A DNA stretch of 64,000 nucleotides from CAVQCJ01 sp963711005 (GTDB taxonomy: Bacteria; Actinomycetota; Actinomycetes; Prado026). Under the pieces are notes generated by a model. That model was not told the DNA's origin, did not search any database, and saw nothing but the letters and a program-made list of their open reading frames with translations. The translations under genes were made by a program, and so were the position numbers. Shown here piece by piece: positions 1-7,805 of the stretch; position 1 is the stretch's first letter; each line of letters begins with the position of its first letter. The stretch covers positions 1,798,001 through 1,862,000 of the forward strand of contig CAVQCJ010000002.1 in assembly GCA_963711005.1 (NCBI GenBank). The letters are read 5' to 3'.

Positions 1-698
1 GTCGCGGCCGGCTGGATCTTGCCGGTCGAGGTCTTGATGAAGTCGGCGCCGGCGAGCATGGCCAGCCACGAGGCGCGCCGGACGTTGTCGTAGGTCTGCA
101 GCTCGCCGGTCTCCAGGATCACCTTGAGGTGGGCGCGGTCGGGCCCGTCGCCGCAGGCCTCCCGGACGGCGACGATCTCGTCGTGCACCTGCAGGTACCG
201 GCCCTCGAGGTACGCCCCGCGGTCGATGACCATGTCGATCTCGTCGGCGCCTGCGGCCACGGCGTCCCTGGTGTCGGCGAGCTTGACGTCCATGAGCGCC
301 CGGCCGGACGGGAACGCGGTCGTCACCGCGGCCACCTTCACCCCGCTGCCGGCCAGCGCCTGTTTGGCGACACCGACGAGATCGTTGTAGACGCAGACCG
401 CGGCCACGGCCGGGGCGGTCGGGTCGGTCGGGTCGGGCCGCACGGCCTTCGCGCACAGCGCGCGGACCTTGCCGACGGTGTCCATGCCCTCGAGCGTGGT
501 GAGGTCGATCATGCGGACGGCGAGGTCGAGGGCGAAAGCCTTGGCCGTGGTCTTGATCGAGCGGGTCGCCAGGTCGGCGGCGCGGGCCTCGGCCCCCACC
601 TCGTCGACGCCCGGCAGTCCGTGCAGGAACCTTCGAAGGGCCGCCTGCGACCCGGTCACCTCGCCGAGCGGACCCGGCGCCGTCGCCGTGCTGGTCAT
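1..698 (-). CDS. deoC: Deoxyribose-phosphate aldolase (partial, C-terminus outside window)
   Basis: Cleaves 2-deoxyribose-5-phosphate to glyceraldehyde-3-phosphate and acetaldehyde, the last step of deoxynucleoside catabolism in the cytoplasm. The visible 232 residues include the class I aldolase Schiff-base region FIKTSTGKIQPAA, running into the window edge, and the earlier DEIDMVIDRGAYLEG segment typical of DERA. The ATG at 698 is preceded after 6 nt by a TAGGAT box, so the transcript is probably leaderless. It lies near purine nucleoside phosphorylase and a phosphohexomutase on the same strand, separated from them by a divergent block, which fits a shared nucleoside salvage role. The family call is firm; only the extreme C-terminus is missing. 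Confidence 0.95.
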   Translation of the reverse strand, partial: MTSTATAPGPLGEVTGSQAALRRFLHGLPGVDEVGAEARAADLATRSIKTTAKAFALDLAVRMIDLTTLEGMDTVGKVRALCAKAVRPDPTDPTAPAVAAVCVYNDLVGVAKQALAGSGVKVAAVTTAFPSGRALMDVKLADTRDAVAAGADEIDMVIDRGAYLEGRYLQVHDEIVAVREACGDGPDRAHLKVILETGELQTYDNVRRASWLAMLAGADFIKTSTGKIQPAA

Positions 699-704
699 CC
701 GGCG

Positions 705-710
705 ATCCTA
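705..710 (-). promoter_or_regulatory. -10 box (TAGGAT) of leaderless deoC
   Basis: TAGGAT read on the minus strand, 6 nt before the deoC ATG. No Shine-Dalgarno sequence lies between them, so the start codon is likely the transcript start. Confidence 0.55.
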
Positions 711-776
711 CGCAGCCGGAGCCAGGACTGAGCCGCCAGGCGAAGGATCGAGCGACCGGTCGGGCAGAATGCCGGG

Positions 777-1394
777 ATGGTCGGTCCCGTGCCGTACGCC
801 GCCCACCGGCTGACCACCGGGCGGGTGGTCTCGTACGTGGTCTGCGCGGCCGTGCTCCTCCTGGTGGTGGACACCTGGCGCCGCGGCCAGGTCGGTGCGT
901 ACGGGGCTGCCGTGTGCCTGCTGCTCGTCCTGCTGCCGCTGGTGTACGTCCTGGGGCTGCGCCCGGCGGTGCTCGAGGGCCCCGCCACGCTCGAGGTGCG
1001 CAACCCGCTGCGCACGACGGTGATCGACTGGGCCGCGATCGACGACGTCGACGTGGTGGACGTGCTGCGGGTGCGGTGCGGCGAGCAGTACGTGCGGTGC
1101 TTCGCGGTGCCGCGCCGCCGGCCGGCCCCGTCGATGCTGCGGTCGGCCGCGACGACAGGGCAGATGCTGCCGCCCAGGGAGCCGGGCCAGGGCTGGCAGC
1201 CGCCGTCCGGCGAGCCGCGGGCGTCCGCGCTGGCGAAGCGGCTGCGCGAGATGCGGGACCGGCACGGCCGCGGGTACGCGGGCACGCCGCCGTCCGACCC
1301 GCCGGACCCGCCGGCGACCGGCTGGGCCCCGGACGCGCTCGTCGCGCTGGCGGTCGGCGTCCTGTTGTTCGCCGCGGCGCTGGCGCTGCTGTGA
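777..1394 (+). CDS. PH-domain-like membrane protein
   Basis: A 205-residue protein with two N-terminal hydrophobic segments (about residues 18-35 and 44-62), a short beta-rich PH-like segment (about 65-105, including VRNPLRTTVIDWAAIDDVDV), a proline- and arginine-rich linker, and a final membrane segment (about 187-205). The layout resembles the actinobacterial low-molecular-weight antigen 6 type PH family. No enzymatic motif is visible; a membrane-associated structural or scaffolding role is inference. A CAGAAT box lies 6 nt before the ATG, so translation may be leaderless. The gene overlaps the next one (GTGA junction), implying co-translation with the acetyltransferase. Confidence 0.7.
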   Translation: MVGPVPYAAHRLTTGRVVSYVVCAAVLLLVVDTWRRGQVGAYGAAVCLLLVLLPLVYVLGLRPAVLEGPATLEVRNPLRTTVIDWAAIDDVDVVDVLRVRCGEQYVRCFAVPRRRPAPSMLRSAATTGQMLPPREPGQGWQPPSGEPRASALAKRLREMRDRHGRGYAGTPPSDPPDPPATGWAPDALVALAVGVLLFAAALALL

Positions 1395-1867
1395 GCAGTG
1401 CGGGCGGGGGGCCGGTGACGTTGCGTCCGCAGCGGGACGGCGAGCAGCTGGTCGAGTCGGGCTCGGTGTGGGACGAGTGGGGTGTGCGCGACGGCCCGCC
1501 GCCGTCCGACCTCGGACGGCTGGTCGTCGAGGTGGGCGGAGCCGCGGTCGGCGACGTCTCCTGGCACTCGGTCTGGTACGGACCGAACACGGCGTCGCGC
1601 GCCTACAACATCGGGATCTCGCTCGCGCCCGACGCACGCGGTCGAGGCATCGGCTCGCGCGCGCAGCGGCTGCTGGTCGAGCACCTGCTGGCCACGACGG
1701 ACGTCAGCCGGGTCGAAGCGTCGACCGATGTCGAGAACGTCGCGGAGCAGCGCTCGCTGGAGAAGGCCGGGTTCGTCCGCGAGGGGGTGCTGCGGTCGGC
1801 GCAGGGCCGCGCGGACGGCCGGCACGATCTCGTCGTCTACTCGTTCGTGCGCGTGGACCTGTCCTGA
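1391..1867 (+). CDS. GNAT family N-acetyltransferase
   Basis: A 158-residue acetyltransferase of the RimJ/RimL type, transferring acetyl from acetyl-CoA to an unknown amine or protein N-terminus. The acetyl-CoA pyrophosphate loop is visible as ARGRGIGSRAQRLL (about residues 81-94), followed by the family's usual SLEKAGFVREGVLR near the C-terminus. The GTG start is chosen because it overlaps the stop of the preceding PH-domain gene by four bases; the longer in-frame extension upstream lies wholly within that gene. The substrate cannot be read from sequence. Confidence 0.85.
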   Translation: MSSAGGGPVTLRPQRDGEQLVESGSVWDEWGVRDGPPPSDLGRLVVEVGGAAVGDVSWHSVWYGPNTASRAYNIGISLAPDARGRGIGSRAQRLLVEHLLATTDVSRVEASTDVENVAEQRSLEKAGFVREGVLRSAQGRADGRHDLVVYSFVRVDLS

Positions 1868-2030
1868 CCGGCGGGTGACCTGACCGGCGAGTCCGCCCGG
1901 TTCCGGGCATAGTCCGTGACGCGCGGTACGCGACCGGTGAGACCGCCGGCGTCCGCTGGACGGCCGGGTGATCGCGGAGGAGGCTGGCGCCGGACTCGCG
2001 GGGATGCGTGTCTGGCGAGGGAGACGCGCC

Positions 2031-3500
2031 ATGGGTGGTTCGGCGTCTGTGGACCGGTCGAGGTCGGACGAGACGCCGCTGCCGGTCGCGGCACGACAGG
2101 TCGGGCTGCTGTCCGCGTCGGGGCTGCTGCTGCTCCTGGGTCTCGCGGCCGGCTTCTTCGCCCAGGGCGGGTACTTTCCGGACGGTCGCCGCCCGCTCGT
2201 CCTGGGGGTCGCAGCTGCAGCAGTGCTCGCGCTGGTGGCCAGACCGCCGTCCGCGGCTGACCTCCGGTTCCCTCCGGTGGTCGCGGCGGGTGCGCTGATC
2301 GCGTGGGACCTCGCCCGCGGGCTGACGTCCGGGCGGCTCGGCGAGAGCGCCGCGCAGTCGTCCCTGGTCCTCGGCGTGGTCGTGGTCCTGCTGATCGGCC
2401 GCCGCCTGGACACGGCAAGCCGGGAGACGGTCCTGCTGGGACTCGTCGCGATCGGTGTCGCGCTCGCCGCCAGCGGCTGGGTCGGCATCGCCTTCCACCA
2501 CGCTCCGTGGGCGCTGCCAGGGGAAGGACTCTGGCGTGCCTCGTCCACGCTCACCTACTCCAACGCCACCGCGGCCGTTCTCGTACCGCTGGCGCTGCTG
2601 ACGGTCTCGCTGCTGACCGCTCGACCGCGGAACATGGGTCTGGCAGCCGCGCTGAGTCTTCTCCTGGTCGGTGCCGGTGCGACCCTGAGCCGGGCCGGGT
2701 TGCTGTCGCTGCTCGTCGGGCTGGTCGTCGTGGCCCTGTTGGCGGGACCGCGAGACGTCGTCCGCGTCGTCCTCGCACCCACCCTGGGAGCGGTCCTTGG
2801 ACTGGCGGCGCTGCTGCCGTCGATGCCGACCGGGACGCCGCCGCGGCCAGTGCTCGCAGCTGGCGGCCTGCTCGTCGGCGGTGCTGTGGCGATCGTGCCC
2901 GCGTGGGGTGGCGCACGCCACGCCTGGAGCGTTGCACCACGCTGGGCCAAGGCCTCGATCGGCGCCGCGTCGCTCGTCGTGGTCGCCGTCGCGCTCGCCC
3001 TCGGGCCTGCGGCGAGGGTGGTGCAGGACATCGGACGCGTCCGGGCCAGCGTGGACTCGTCGTACCGCGGTGACGCGTTCCGAGCCGCCGCGCACCTCGT
3101 CGGGCTGCATCCGCTCGTGGGGGGCGGCCCCGGCCGCGTCGACCTGCAGTGGCTCACCCCCGGCGGTGGCACCGGGACGCTGGTGTACGCGCACAACGAG
3201 TACCTGCAGGTCCTCGTCGAGCTGGGCCTCGTCGGCCTGGGACTGCTGCTGGCGCTGCTGGTCACCGTCGCGGTCGTCCTGGTGCGGGGCCGGACCGGCG
3301 GCGGGTTCCCCGACGCCTGGGCCGGGGTCGTCGGCGCCATGGGTGCGCTCGCCGTGCACAGCGCGTTCGACTTCTTGTGGCACCTGCCGGTCATCCCGCT
3401 GATGGCCGGCGTCCTGGTCGGCGTGGTCTGCCCGCCTCTTCCCGAAACCCCGACGGGTCGTCCGACCCCGGAGCCCTCAACCGAAGGGACCACGCAATGA
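2031..3500 (+). CDS. O-antigen ligase / Wzy_C-type polytopic membrane protein
   Basis: A 489-residue protein with about 11-12 hydrophobic segments and a periplasmic-type loop near residues 345-400 containing LHPLVGGGPG and YAHNEYLQVLVELGLVG. This is the Wzy_C/WaaL signature, in which the HNEYL histidine is part of the conserved ligase loop. Members polymerise or ligate polysaccharides on the outer face of the membrane using lipid-linked sugars. The ATG at 2031 is preferred over upstream GTG (1968) and ATG (2004) because GAGGGAG lies about 10 nt before it. The stop overlaps the next gene (ATGA), so the small secreted protein is probably a translationally coupled partner. The substrate is unknown. 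Confidence 0.8.
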   Translation: MGGSASVDRSRSDETPLPVAARQVGLLSASGLLLLLGLAAGFFAQGGYFPDGRRPLVLGVAAAAVLALVARPPSAADLRFPPVVAAGALIAWDLARGLTSGRLGESAAQSSLVLGVVVVLLIGRRLDTASRETVLLGLVAIGVALAASGWVGIAFHHAPWALPGEGLWRASSTLTYSNATAAVLVPLALLTVSLLTARPRNMGLAAALSLLLVGAGATLSRAGLLSLLVGLVVVALLAGPRDVVRVVLAPTLGAVLGLAALLPSMPTGTPPRPVLAAGGLLVGGAVAIVPAWGGARHAWSVAPRWAKASIGAASLVVVAVALALGPAARVVQDIGRVRASVDSSYRGDAFRAAAHLVGLHPLVGGGPGRVDLQWLTPGGGTGTLVYAHNEYLQVLVELGLVGLGLLLALLVTVAVVLVRGRTGGGFPDAWAGVVGAMGALAVHSAFDFLWHLPVIPLMAGVLVGVVCPPLPETPTGRPTPEPSTEGTTQ

Positions 3501-3943
3501 GAACACCCAGATTCAGGCTAGGCGTCGCCGCGGTCGCCATCGCGATAGGCGGCGTCCTGGCGGCCGTGGGCCCCGCGTCCACCGCGGTCGCCTTCTTCTC
3601 CTCACCGCTCTTCCTGGACGTCCGCGTGGACGCGCCGGGGACTCTGATCGCCAAGGGGGTGGCGGTGTCCGTCCCGGTGGAGGTCACCTGCGCCGCCGCC
3701 CAGTCCGCGTGGGTGGACGTGTCCGTGTCGGAGCGCGTCGCCCGGCAGATCGCCGGCGGCAACGGATCGGCGCCGGTGTGGTGCAACGGGCACCGTCAGG
3801 TCATCCAGGTCACGGTGTACGGCCAGATCGGGAGCAAGGCCTTCGTCAAGGGGAAGGCCCTGGTGACCGCCGTGATCAGCGGCTGCACGAGGGCGTTCTG
3901 CGGGGACGAGACCGACAGCCGGACCATCGCGCTCAGGAGGTAG
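3497..3943 (+). CDS. Small secreted protein coupled to the Wzy_C-type protein
   Basis: A 148-residue protein with a clear Sec signal peptide: positive n-region MRTPRFR, hydrophobic core to about residue 25, and likely cleavage after ASTAVA. The mature part is beta-rich and has four cysteines (in VTCAA, VWCNG, SGCTR and AFCGD), which could form two disulfides outside the cell. No family was recognised. The ATG overlaps the stop of the O-antigen-ligase-like gene by four bases, the strongest hint that both act in the same envelope process. The long reading frame beginning upstream inside the ligase gene is not the gene start. Confidence 0.75.
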   Translation: MRTPRFRLGVAAVAIAIGGVLAAVGPASTAVAFFSSPLFLDVRVDAPGTLIAKGVAVSVPVEVTCAAAQSAWVDVSVSERVARQIAGGNGSAPVWCNGHRQVIQVTVYGQIGSKAFVKGKALVTAVISGCTRAFCGDETDSRTIALRR

Positions 3944-3973
3944 CCCGGTGCACGACCAGGTCGCAGCCTCCGG

Positions 3974-6436
3974 TCAGAGGCCGGCGGCTGCGGCCAGGTC
4001 GGACTTCAGTGCGGCGATGCGAACGGACGCGGCCTCGCGCGCGGCGGCGAGTGACGACGCCACCGGGACCACGACCTCGAGGTAGCACTTGATCTTCGGC
4101 TCGGTGCCGGACGGGCGCACGATCACGCGCGCGCCGCCTTCGAGCCGGTACCGCAGCCCGTCGGTCGGCGGCAGCCCGCCGACCCCCTCGGTGAGGTCCT
4201 CGACCTCGGACACCGCGCGCCCGCCGAGGGACTGCGGCGGCTCGGCGCGCAGGCGGTGCATCACCGCGCCGATGCGCGACAGGTCGTCCACCCGGACCGA
4301 GAGCTGGTCGGTGGCGTGCACCCCGAACCGCCGGGCCAGGTCGTCGAGCTCGTCGCTGAGCGTCCGGCCCTGAGCCTTGACCTCGGCGGCCAGCTCGGCG
4401 ATCAGCAGCGCAGCCGAGACCCCGTCCTTGTCCCGTACGGCGTCGGGGTCGACGCAGTAGCCGAGCGCCTCCTCGTACCCGTACGCGAGGTCGGGGATCT
4501 GCGCGATCCACTTGAAGCCGGTCAGCGTCTCGGTGAACCCGACCCCGGCGTCGGCGGCGATCTTGCCGAGCATCGACGAGGACACGATCGAGTTCGCGAA
4601 GGTCCCGCGGGCGCCGCGCCGCAGCATGTGCATGCCGAGCAGCACACCGACCTCGTCGCCGCGCAGCATCCGGAAGTCGCCGTCGCCGGTCGGGACGCCG
4701 ACGGCGCAACGGTCGGCGTCCGGGTCGTTGGCGATGATGAGGTCGGCGGCGGACTCGCGTGCGGCCGCCATCGCCAGGTCCATCGCCCCCGGCTCCTCGG
4801 GGTTGGGGAACGCGACGGTGGGGAAGTCGGGGTCGGGGTCGCCCTGCCGCGGCACCACCATCAGCGGCGGGAAGCCGCCGCGCTCGAACACCGCGAGCAC
4901 GACGTCCCGACCGACTCCGTGCATCGGGGTGTAGACGACCCGCAGGTCGCGCAGCTCGGTCGGGTCGACCAGGCCGGCGACCCGCTCGACGTAGTCGTTG
5001 GCGACGTCGTCGCCGAGCACCACCCAGTCGTCGCCGGCCGGCACCGTCGCCAGCGCCCCGACCTCGTCGATCCTGGCGGAGATCTCCTGGTCGACCGGCG
5101 GGACGATCTGCGAGCCGGACCCGAGGTAGACCTTGTAGCCGTTGTCCTGCGGCGGGTTGTGCGAGGCGGTGACCATGACCCCGGCCCCGGCGCCGAGATG
5201 CCGGATCGCGTACGCCAGCACAGGCGTGGGGAGCGCCCGCGGCAGCACCATGGCGGGCAGCCCGAAGCCCGCGGCGACCCGCGCGGTGTCGCGGGCGAAC
5301 ACGTCGGACTTGTGCCGGGCGTCGTACCCGATCACGACCGCGCCGCCGTCGCGCTCGAGCATGTGCGCGCACAGTCCCGCCGCGGCGCGGATGACCACCG
5401 CCCGGTTCATCCGGTTCGGACCGGCCCCGAGCCGCCCGCGCAGTCCGGCGGTGCCGAACTCGAGCTTGCCGTCGAAGCGGTCGGCGAGCTCCTCGAGCTC
5501 GTCCGCGACGAGCAGCGCCTCCAGCTCGTTCCGGGTGTCGCCGTCGGGGTCCTCGGCCGCCCACGCCCGGGCCCGCGAGAACAGGTCGCCGCTCGCCGAC
5601 GGTGCGGGCTCCGCCGCCAGTGCCGGCGACTCGACCGGGGTGGCGACCTCGCGGGTGGCCAGCCAGCCACCCAGGTACGCCACCTCCGGGTCGTCCGGGT
5701 CCGGCTCTGGCGTCGACGCGAGGACCTCCTCGGCGTACGCCTCCGCGTCGTCCTGCGGGTGGTAGCCCAGCGCCCGGCCGGGCTCGAGGTCCCACCAGCC
5801 GCGGCTGTTCGCGGAGATGCCGTACACCGCTGCGTACGTGAGGTCGGGGGCGCGCAGCATCGCGTCGACGAGCCGGACCAGGTCGCCGGGCGACAACCAG
5901 GTCGACAGGTGCCGGCGGGACAACGGGCGGTCCCGGAACGTGCCGATGCGCAGGGCGGCGACCTGCAGGCCGTACCGGTCGCTGTACAGCGACCCGAGCG
6001 CCTCGGTCGCGACCTTGCCGACGCCGTAGAACGTGTCCGGCCTGGGGCGGACGTCGGTCCCGGCCAGCGGCTGCCGGGGGGTGAAGCCGACGGCGTGGTT
6101 GCTGCTCGCCAGCACGACACGTCCGACCCCGTGCCGCTGCGCGGCGGCCAGCACGCGGGCGGTGCCGACGACGTGCGAGGCGGCGATCTCCTCCACCGGC
6201 GCCTCGCCGGAGACCGCGGCCAGGTGCACGACCCCGGCGCAGCCGGGCAGCACCACGTCGAGCACCTCGTCCGAGAAGGCGTTGCCCACGACGATCTGCA
6301 CGCCGTCCGGCCCGGAGGCGCGGGCGGAGGCGAGGTCGAGCGCGACCACACTCCAGCCGGCGCCGGGCAGCCCGGACACCAGCGCGGACCCCACCGAGCC
6401 GGCGGCACCCGTGACGAGGACTCGTGGAGCGTTCAC
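3974..6436 (-). CDS. Fusion: uronate-dehydrogenase-like SDR domain + phosphoglucomutase/phosphomannomutase
   Basis: One uninterrupted frame joins two enzymes. Residues about 1-260 are an NAD-dependent extended SDR: VLVTGAAGSVGSAL at the N-terminus, YGVGK with catalytic Tyr and Lys, and uronate-dehydrogenase hallmarks SSNHAVGF, RHLSTWLSPGDLVRLV and YGISANSRGWWDL. After a Pro/Ala linker, residues about 285-820 form a phosphohexomutase: TASHNPPQDNGYKVY with the phosphoserine, the metal loop NDPDADRCAV, and phosphate-binding RPSGTEPKIKCYLEV. The mutase would convert (deoxy)ribose-1-phosphate or hexose-1-phosphate to the 5- or 6-phosphate, fitting the adjacent nucleoside phosphorylase. GTG 6436 has GAGGCGG about 5 nt upstream; an in-frame ATG at 6466 would overlap the upstream gene by 20 nt and lacks a ribosome site. 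What the SDR part oxidises is unknown. Confidence 0.85.
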   Translation of the reverse strand: MNAPRVLVTGAAGSVGSALVSGLPGAGWSVVALDLASARASGPDGVQIVVGNAFSDEVLDVVLPGCAGVVHLAAVSGEAPVEEIAASHVVGTARVLAAAQRHGVGRVVLASSNHAVGFTPRQPLAGTDVRPRPDTFYGVGKVATEALGSLYSDRYGLQVAALRIGTFRDRPLSRRHLSTWLSPGDLVRLVDAMLRAPDLTYAAVYGISANSRGWWDLEPGRALGYHPQDDAEAYAEEVLASTPEPDPDDPEVAYLGGWLATREVATPVESPALAAEPAPSASGDLFSRARAWAAEDPDGDTRNELEALLVADELEELADRFDGKLEFGTAGLRGRLGAGPNRMNRAVVIRAAAGLCAHMLERDGGAVVIGYDARHKSDVFARDTARVAAGFGLPAMVLPRALPTPVLAYAIRHLGAGAGVMVTASHNPPQDNGYKVYLGSGSQIVPPVDQEISARIDEVGALATVPAGDDWVVLGDDVANDYVERVAGLVDPTELRDLRVVYTPMHGVGRDVVLAVFERGGFPPLMVVPRQGDPDPDFPTVAFPNPEEPGAMDLAMAAARESAADLIIANDPDADRCAVGVPTGDGDFRMLRGDEVGVLLGMHMLRRGARGTFANSIVSSSMLGKIAADAGVGFTETLTGFKWIAQIPDLAYGYEEALGYCVDPDAVRDKDGVSAALLIAELAAEVKAQGRTLSDELDDLARRFGVHATDQLSVRVDDLSRIGAVMHRLRAEPPQSLGGRAVSEVEDLTEGVGGLPPTDGLRYRLEGGARVIVRPSGTEPKIKCYLEVVVPVASSLAAAREAASVRIAALKSDLAAAAGL

Positions 6437-6446
6437 CGTCACCGCC

Positions 6447-7271
6447 TCAGAGCCGGTCGACGACATCGGCGAGCAGGCGGCCCATCCTGGTCGCGGCCGC
6501 CTTGCCGGCGGCGAGGACCTCTTCGTGGTTCAGCGGCTCGCCGCTCATGCCGGCCGCGAGGTTGGTGACCAGGGAGATGCCGAGGACCTCCATGCCGGCC
6601 TCCCGGGCCGCGATCGCCTCGAGCCCGGTCGACATGCCGACCAGGTGGCCGCCGAGCGTCCGCACCATGCGGATCTCGGCCGGTGTCTCGTAGTGCGGGC
6701 CGGGGAACTGCGCGTAGACGCCCTCGGGCAGGTCCGGCTCGACCTCGCGGCACAGGGCGCGCAGGCGGGCCGAGTACAGGTCGGTCACGTCGACGAAGTG
6801 CGCGCCGACGATCGGCGACCGGCCGGTCAGGTTGATGTGGTCCGCGATGAGTACCGCCGTGCCGGGGGCCCAGGTCGGGTCCAGGCCGCCGCACCCGTTG
6901 GTCAGCACCATGACCCGGCAGCCCGCCTCGGCCGCGGTCCGCACCGCGTGCGCCACCGCGGCCACGCCACGCCCTTCGTACAGGTGCGTGCGACCGAGGA
7001 AGACGAGCAGGCGCTTGTCCCCGGCGACCACCGACCGCACCCGCCCGGCGTGCCCCTCGACCGCCGGTGGGGAGAACCCGGGCAGCTCGGTCACCGGCAG
7101 GTCGTGGCTCGCGTCGCCGAGCAGCTCGGCCGCCGGGACCCAGCCGGACCCGAGCACCAGCGCGATGTCGTGCCGCTCGACGCCGGTGGCCTCCGCCAGG
7201 GCCGCGGCGGCCAGCTTCGCGGCGCGGTAGGGGTCGTCCAGCAGGTGGCTCGTCCCGGCGGTGGCGTTCAC
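6447..7271 (-). CDS. punA: Purine-nucleoside phosphorylase
   Basis: Phosphorolysis of purine (deoxy)nucleosides to base plus (deoxy)ribose-1-phosphate. The 274-residue protein is of the trimeric, low-molecular-mass type: phosphate loop LGSGW near residue 36, HLYEG around 87, TNGCGG with the purine-site Asn region, GPHYETPAEIRM, and VGMSTGLEAIAARE near 200. Start GTG 7271 follows a TAGCCT box by 7 nt, matching the leaderless pattern; the longer upstream frame lacks homology. The fusion mutase follows within about 10 nt, forming an operon in which the sugar-1-phosphate product is isomerised. Confidence 0.93.
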   Translation of the reverse strand: MNATAGTSHLLDDPYRAAKLAAAALAEATGVERHDIALVLGSGWVPAAELLGDASHDLPVTELPGFSPPAVEGHAGRVRSVVAGDKRLLVFLGRTHLYEGRGVAAVAHAVRTAAEAGCRVMVLTNGCGGLDPTWAPGTAVLIADHINLTGRSPIVGAHFVDVTDLYSARLRALCREVEPDLPEGVYAQFPGPHYETPAEIRMVRTLGGHLVGMSTGLEAIAAREAGMEVLGISLVTNLAAGMSGEPLNHEEVLAAGKAAATRMGRLLADVVDRL

Positions 7272-7278
7272 GAGGCGG

Positions 7279-7284
7279 AGGCTA
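7279..7284 (-). promoter_or_regulatory. -10 box (TAGCCT) of leaderless punA
   Basis: TAGCCT on the minus strand, 7 nt before GTG 7271, just downstream of the gamma-glutamylcyclotransferase-like gene stop. Confidence 0.5.
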
Positions 7285-7287
7285 TCG

Positions 7288-7740
7288 TCAGCCGCGGTCG
7301 GTCCGGCAGGGCCGCAGCCGAAGCTCCGCGACGTAGTCGTCCGGCGCCCCGGCCGCCTCGGCGCAGTCGGCCATGAGGCCGAGGTACCGCGCGGACGGCA
7401 GACCACCCTCGTAGGCGTCCAGCACGTAAAGCCAGGCGGTGACCTCGCCGTCGAGGGTGTGCACGCGCACCCGGATCTTCCGGTACAGGCCGGACTCCGC
7501 CCCCTCCCAGACGTCCAGCTCGCGCTCGTCGGCCACCGTGACGTCGTACAGCATGACGAAGACCTGCGTCGCGGCCTCCTCGACGACGGTCATCAGGGCC
7601 CCGCCGGCGTCGGCGTGGTCGCCCCCGAACGCCAGCCGCCAACCGACCAGCCAGCCGGTGCCGGCCGGCGGCGAGTGCGGGGCCTGGTCGGCCATGTGCC
7701 GCGGGTCGAGATTGCTGCCGTACGCGGCGTACAAGGCCAT
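7288..7740 (-). CDS. Gamma-glutamylcyclotransferase-like (GGCT fold) protein
   Basis: A 150-residue protein with the GGCT-fold N-terminal motif YAAYGSNLDPRHM, a WLVGWRLAFGG strand, and an acidic segment DVWEGAESGLYRKI where the family's catalytic glutamate normally lies. Members cyclise gamma-glutamyl amines to 5-oxoproline or act as amine cyclotransferases, but many actinobacterial homologues are uncharacterised. The C-terminal AWLYVLDAYEGGLPSARYLGLM is typical of the family. It sits 17 nt before the start of punA on the same strand, so transcripts may read into punA, although punA appears to have its own promoter. The substrate is not predictable. Confidence 0.85.
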   Translation of the reverse strand: MALYAAYGSNLDPRHMADQAPHSPPAGTGWLVGWRLAFGGDHADAGGALMTVVEEAATQVFVMLYDVTVADERELDVWEGAESGLYRKIRVRVHTLDGEVTAWLYVLDAYEGGLPSARYLGLMADCAEAAGAPDDYVAELRLRPCRTDRG

Positions 7741-7805
7741 GGCGGAAGGATGGCACGAAGGGCGTGAGCACAGCCGGTACCGACCGGTAGGGGAGGATGT
7801 GCGTC

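Noticed and set aside
1968..2030. Upstream GTG start for the Wzy_C-type protein
   Set aside because: No ribosome site precedes it, whereas GAGGGAG stands at the right distance before ATG 2031.
4256..6568. Very long plus-strand open frame (770 codons) opposite the mutase fusion
   Set aside because: It is low-complexity Val/Arg/Gly/His-rich sequence antisense to a gene with clear catalytic motifs, typical of GC-rich shadow frames.
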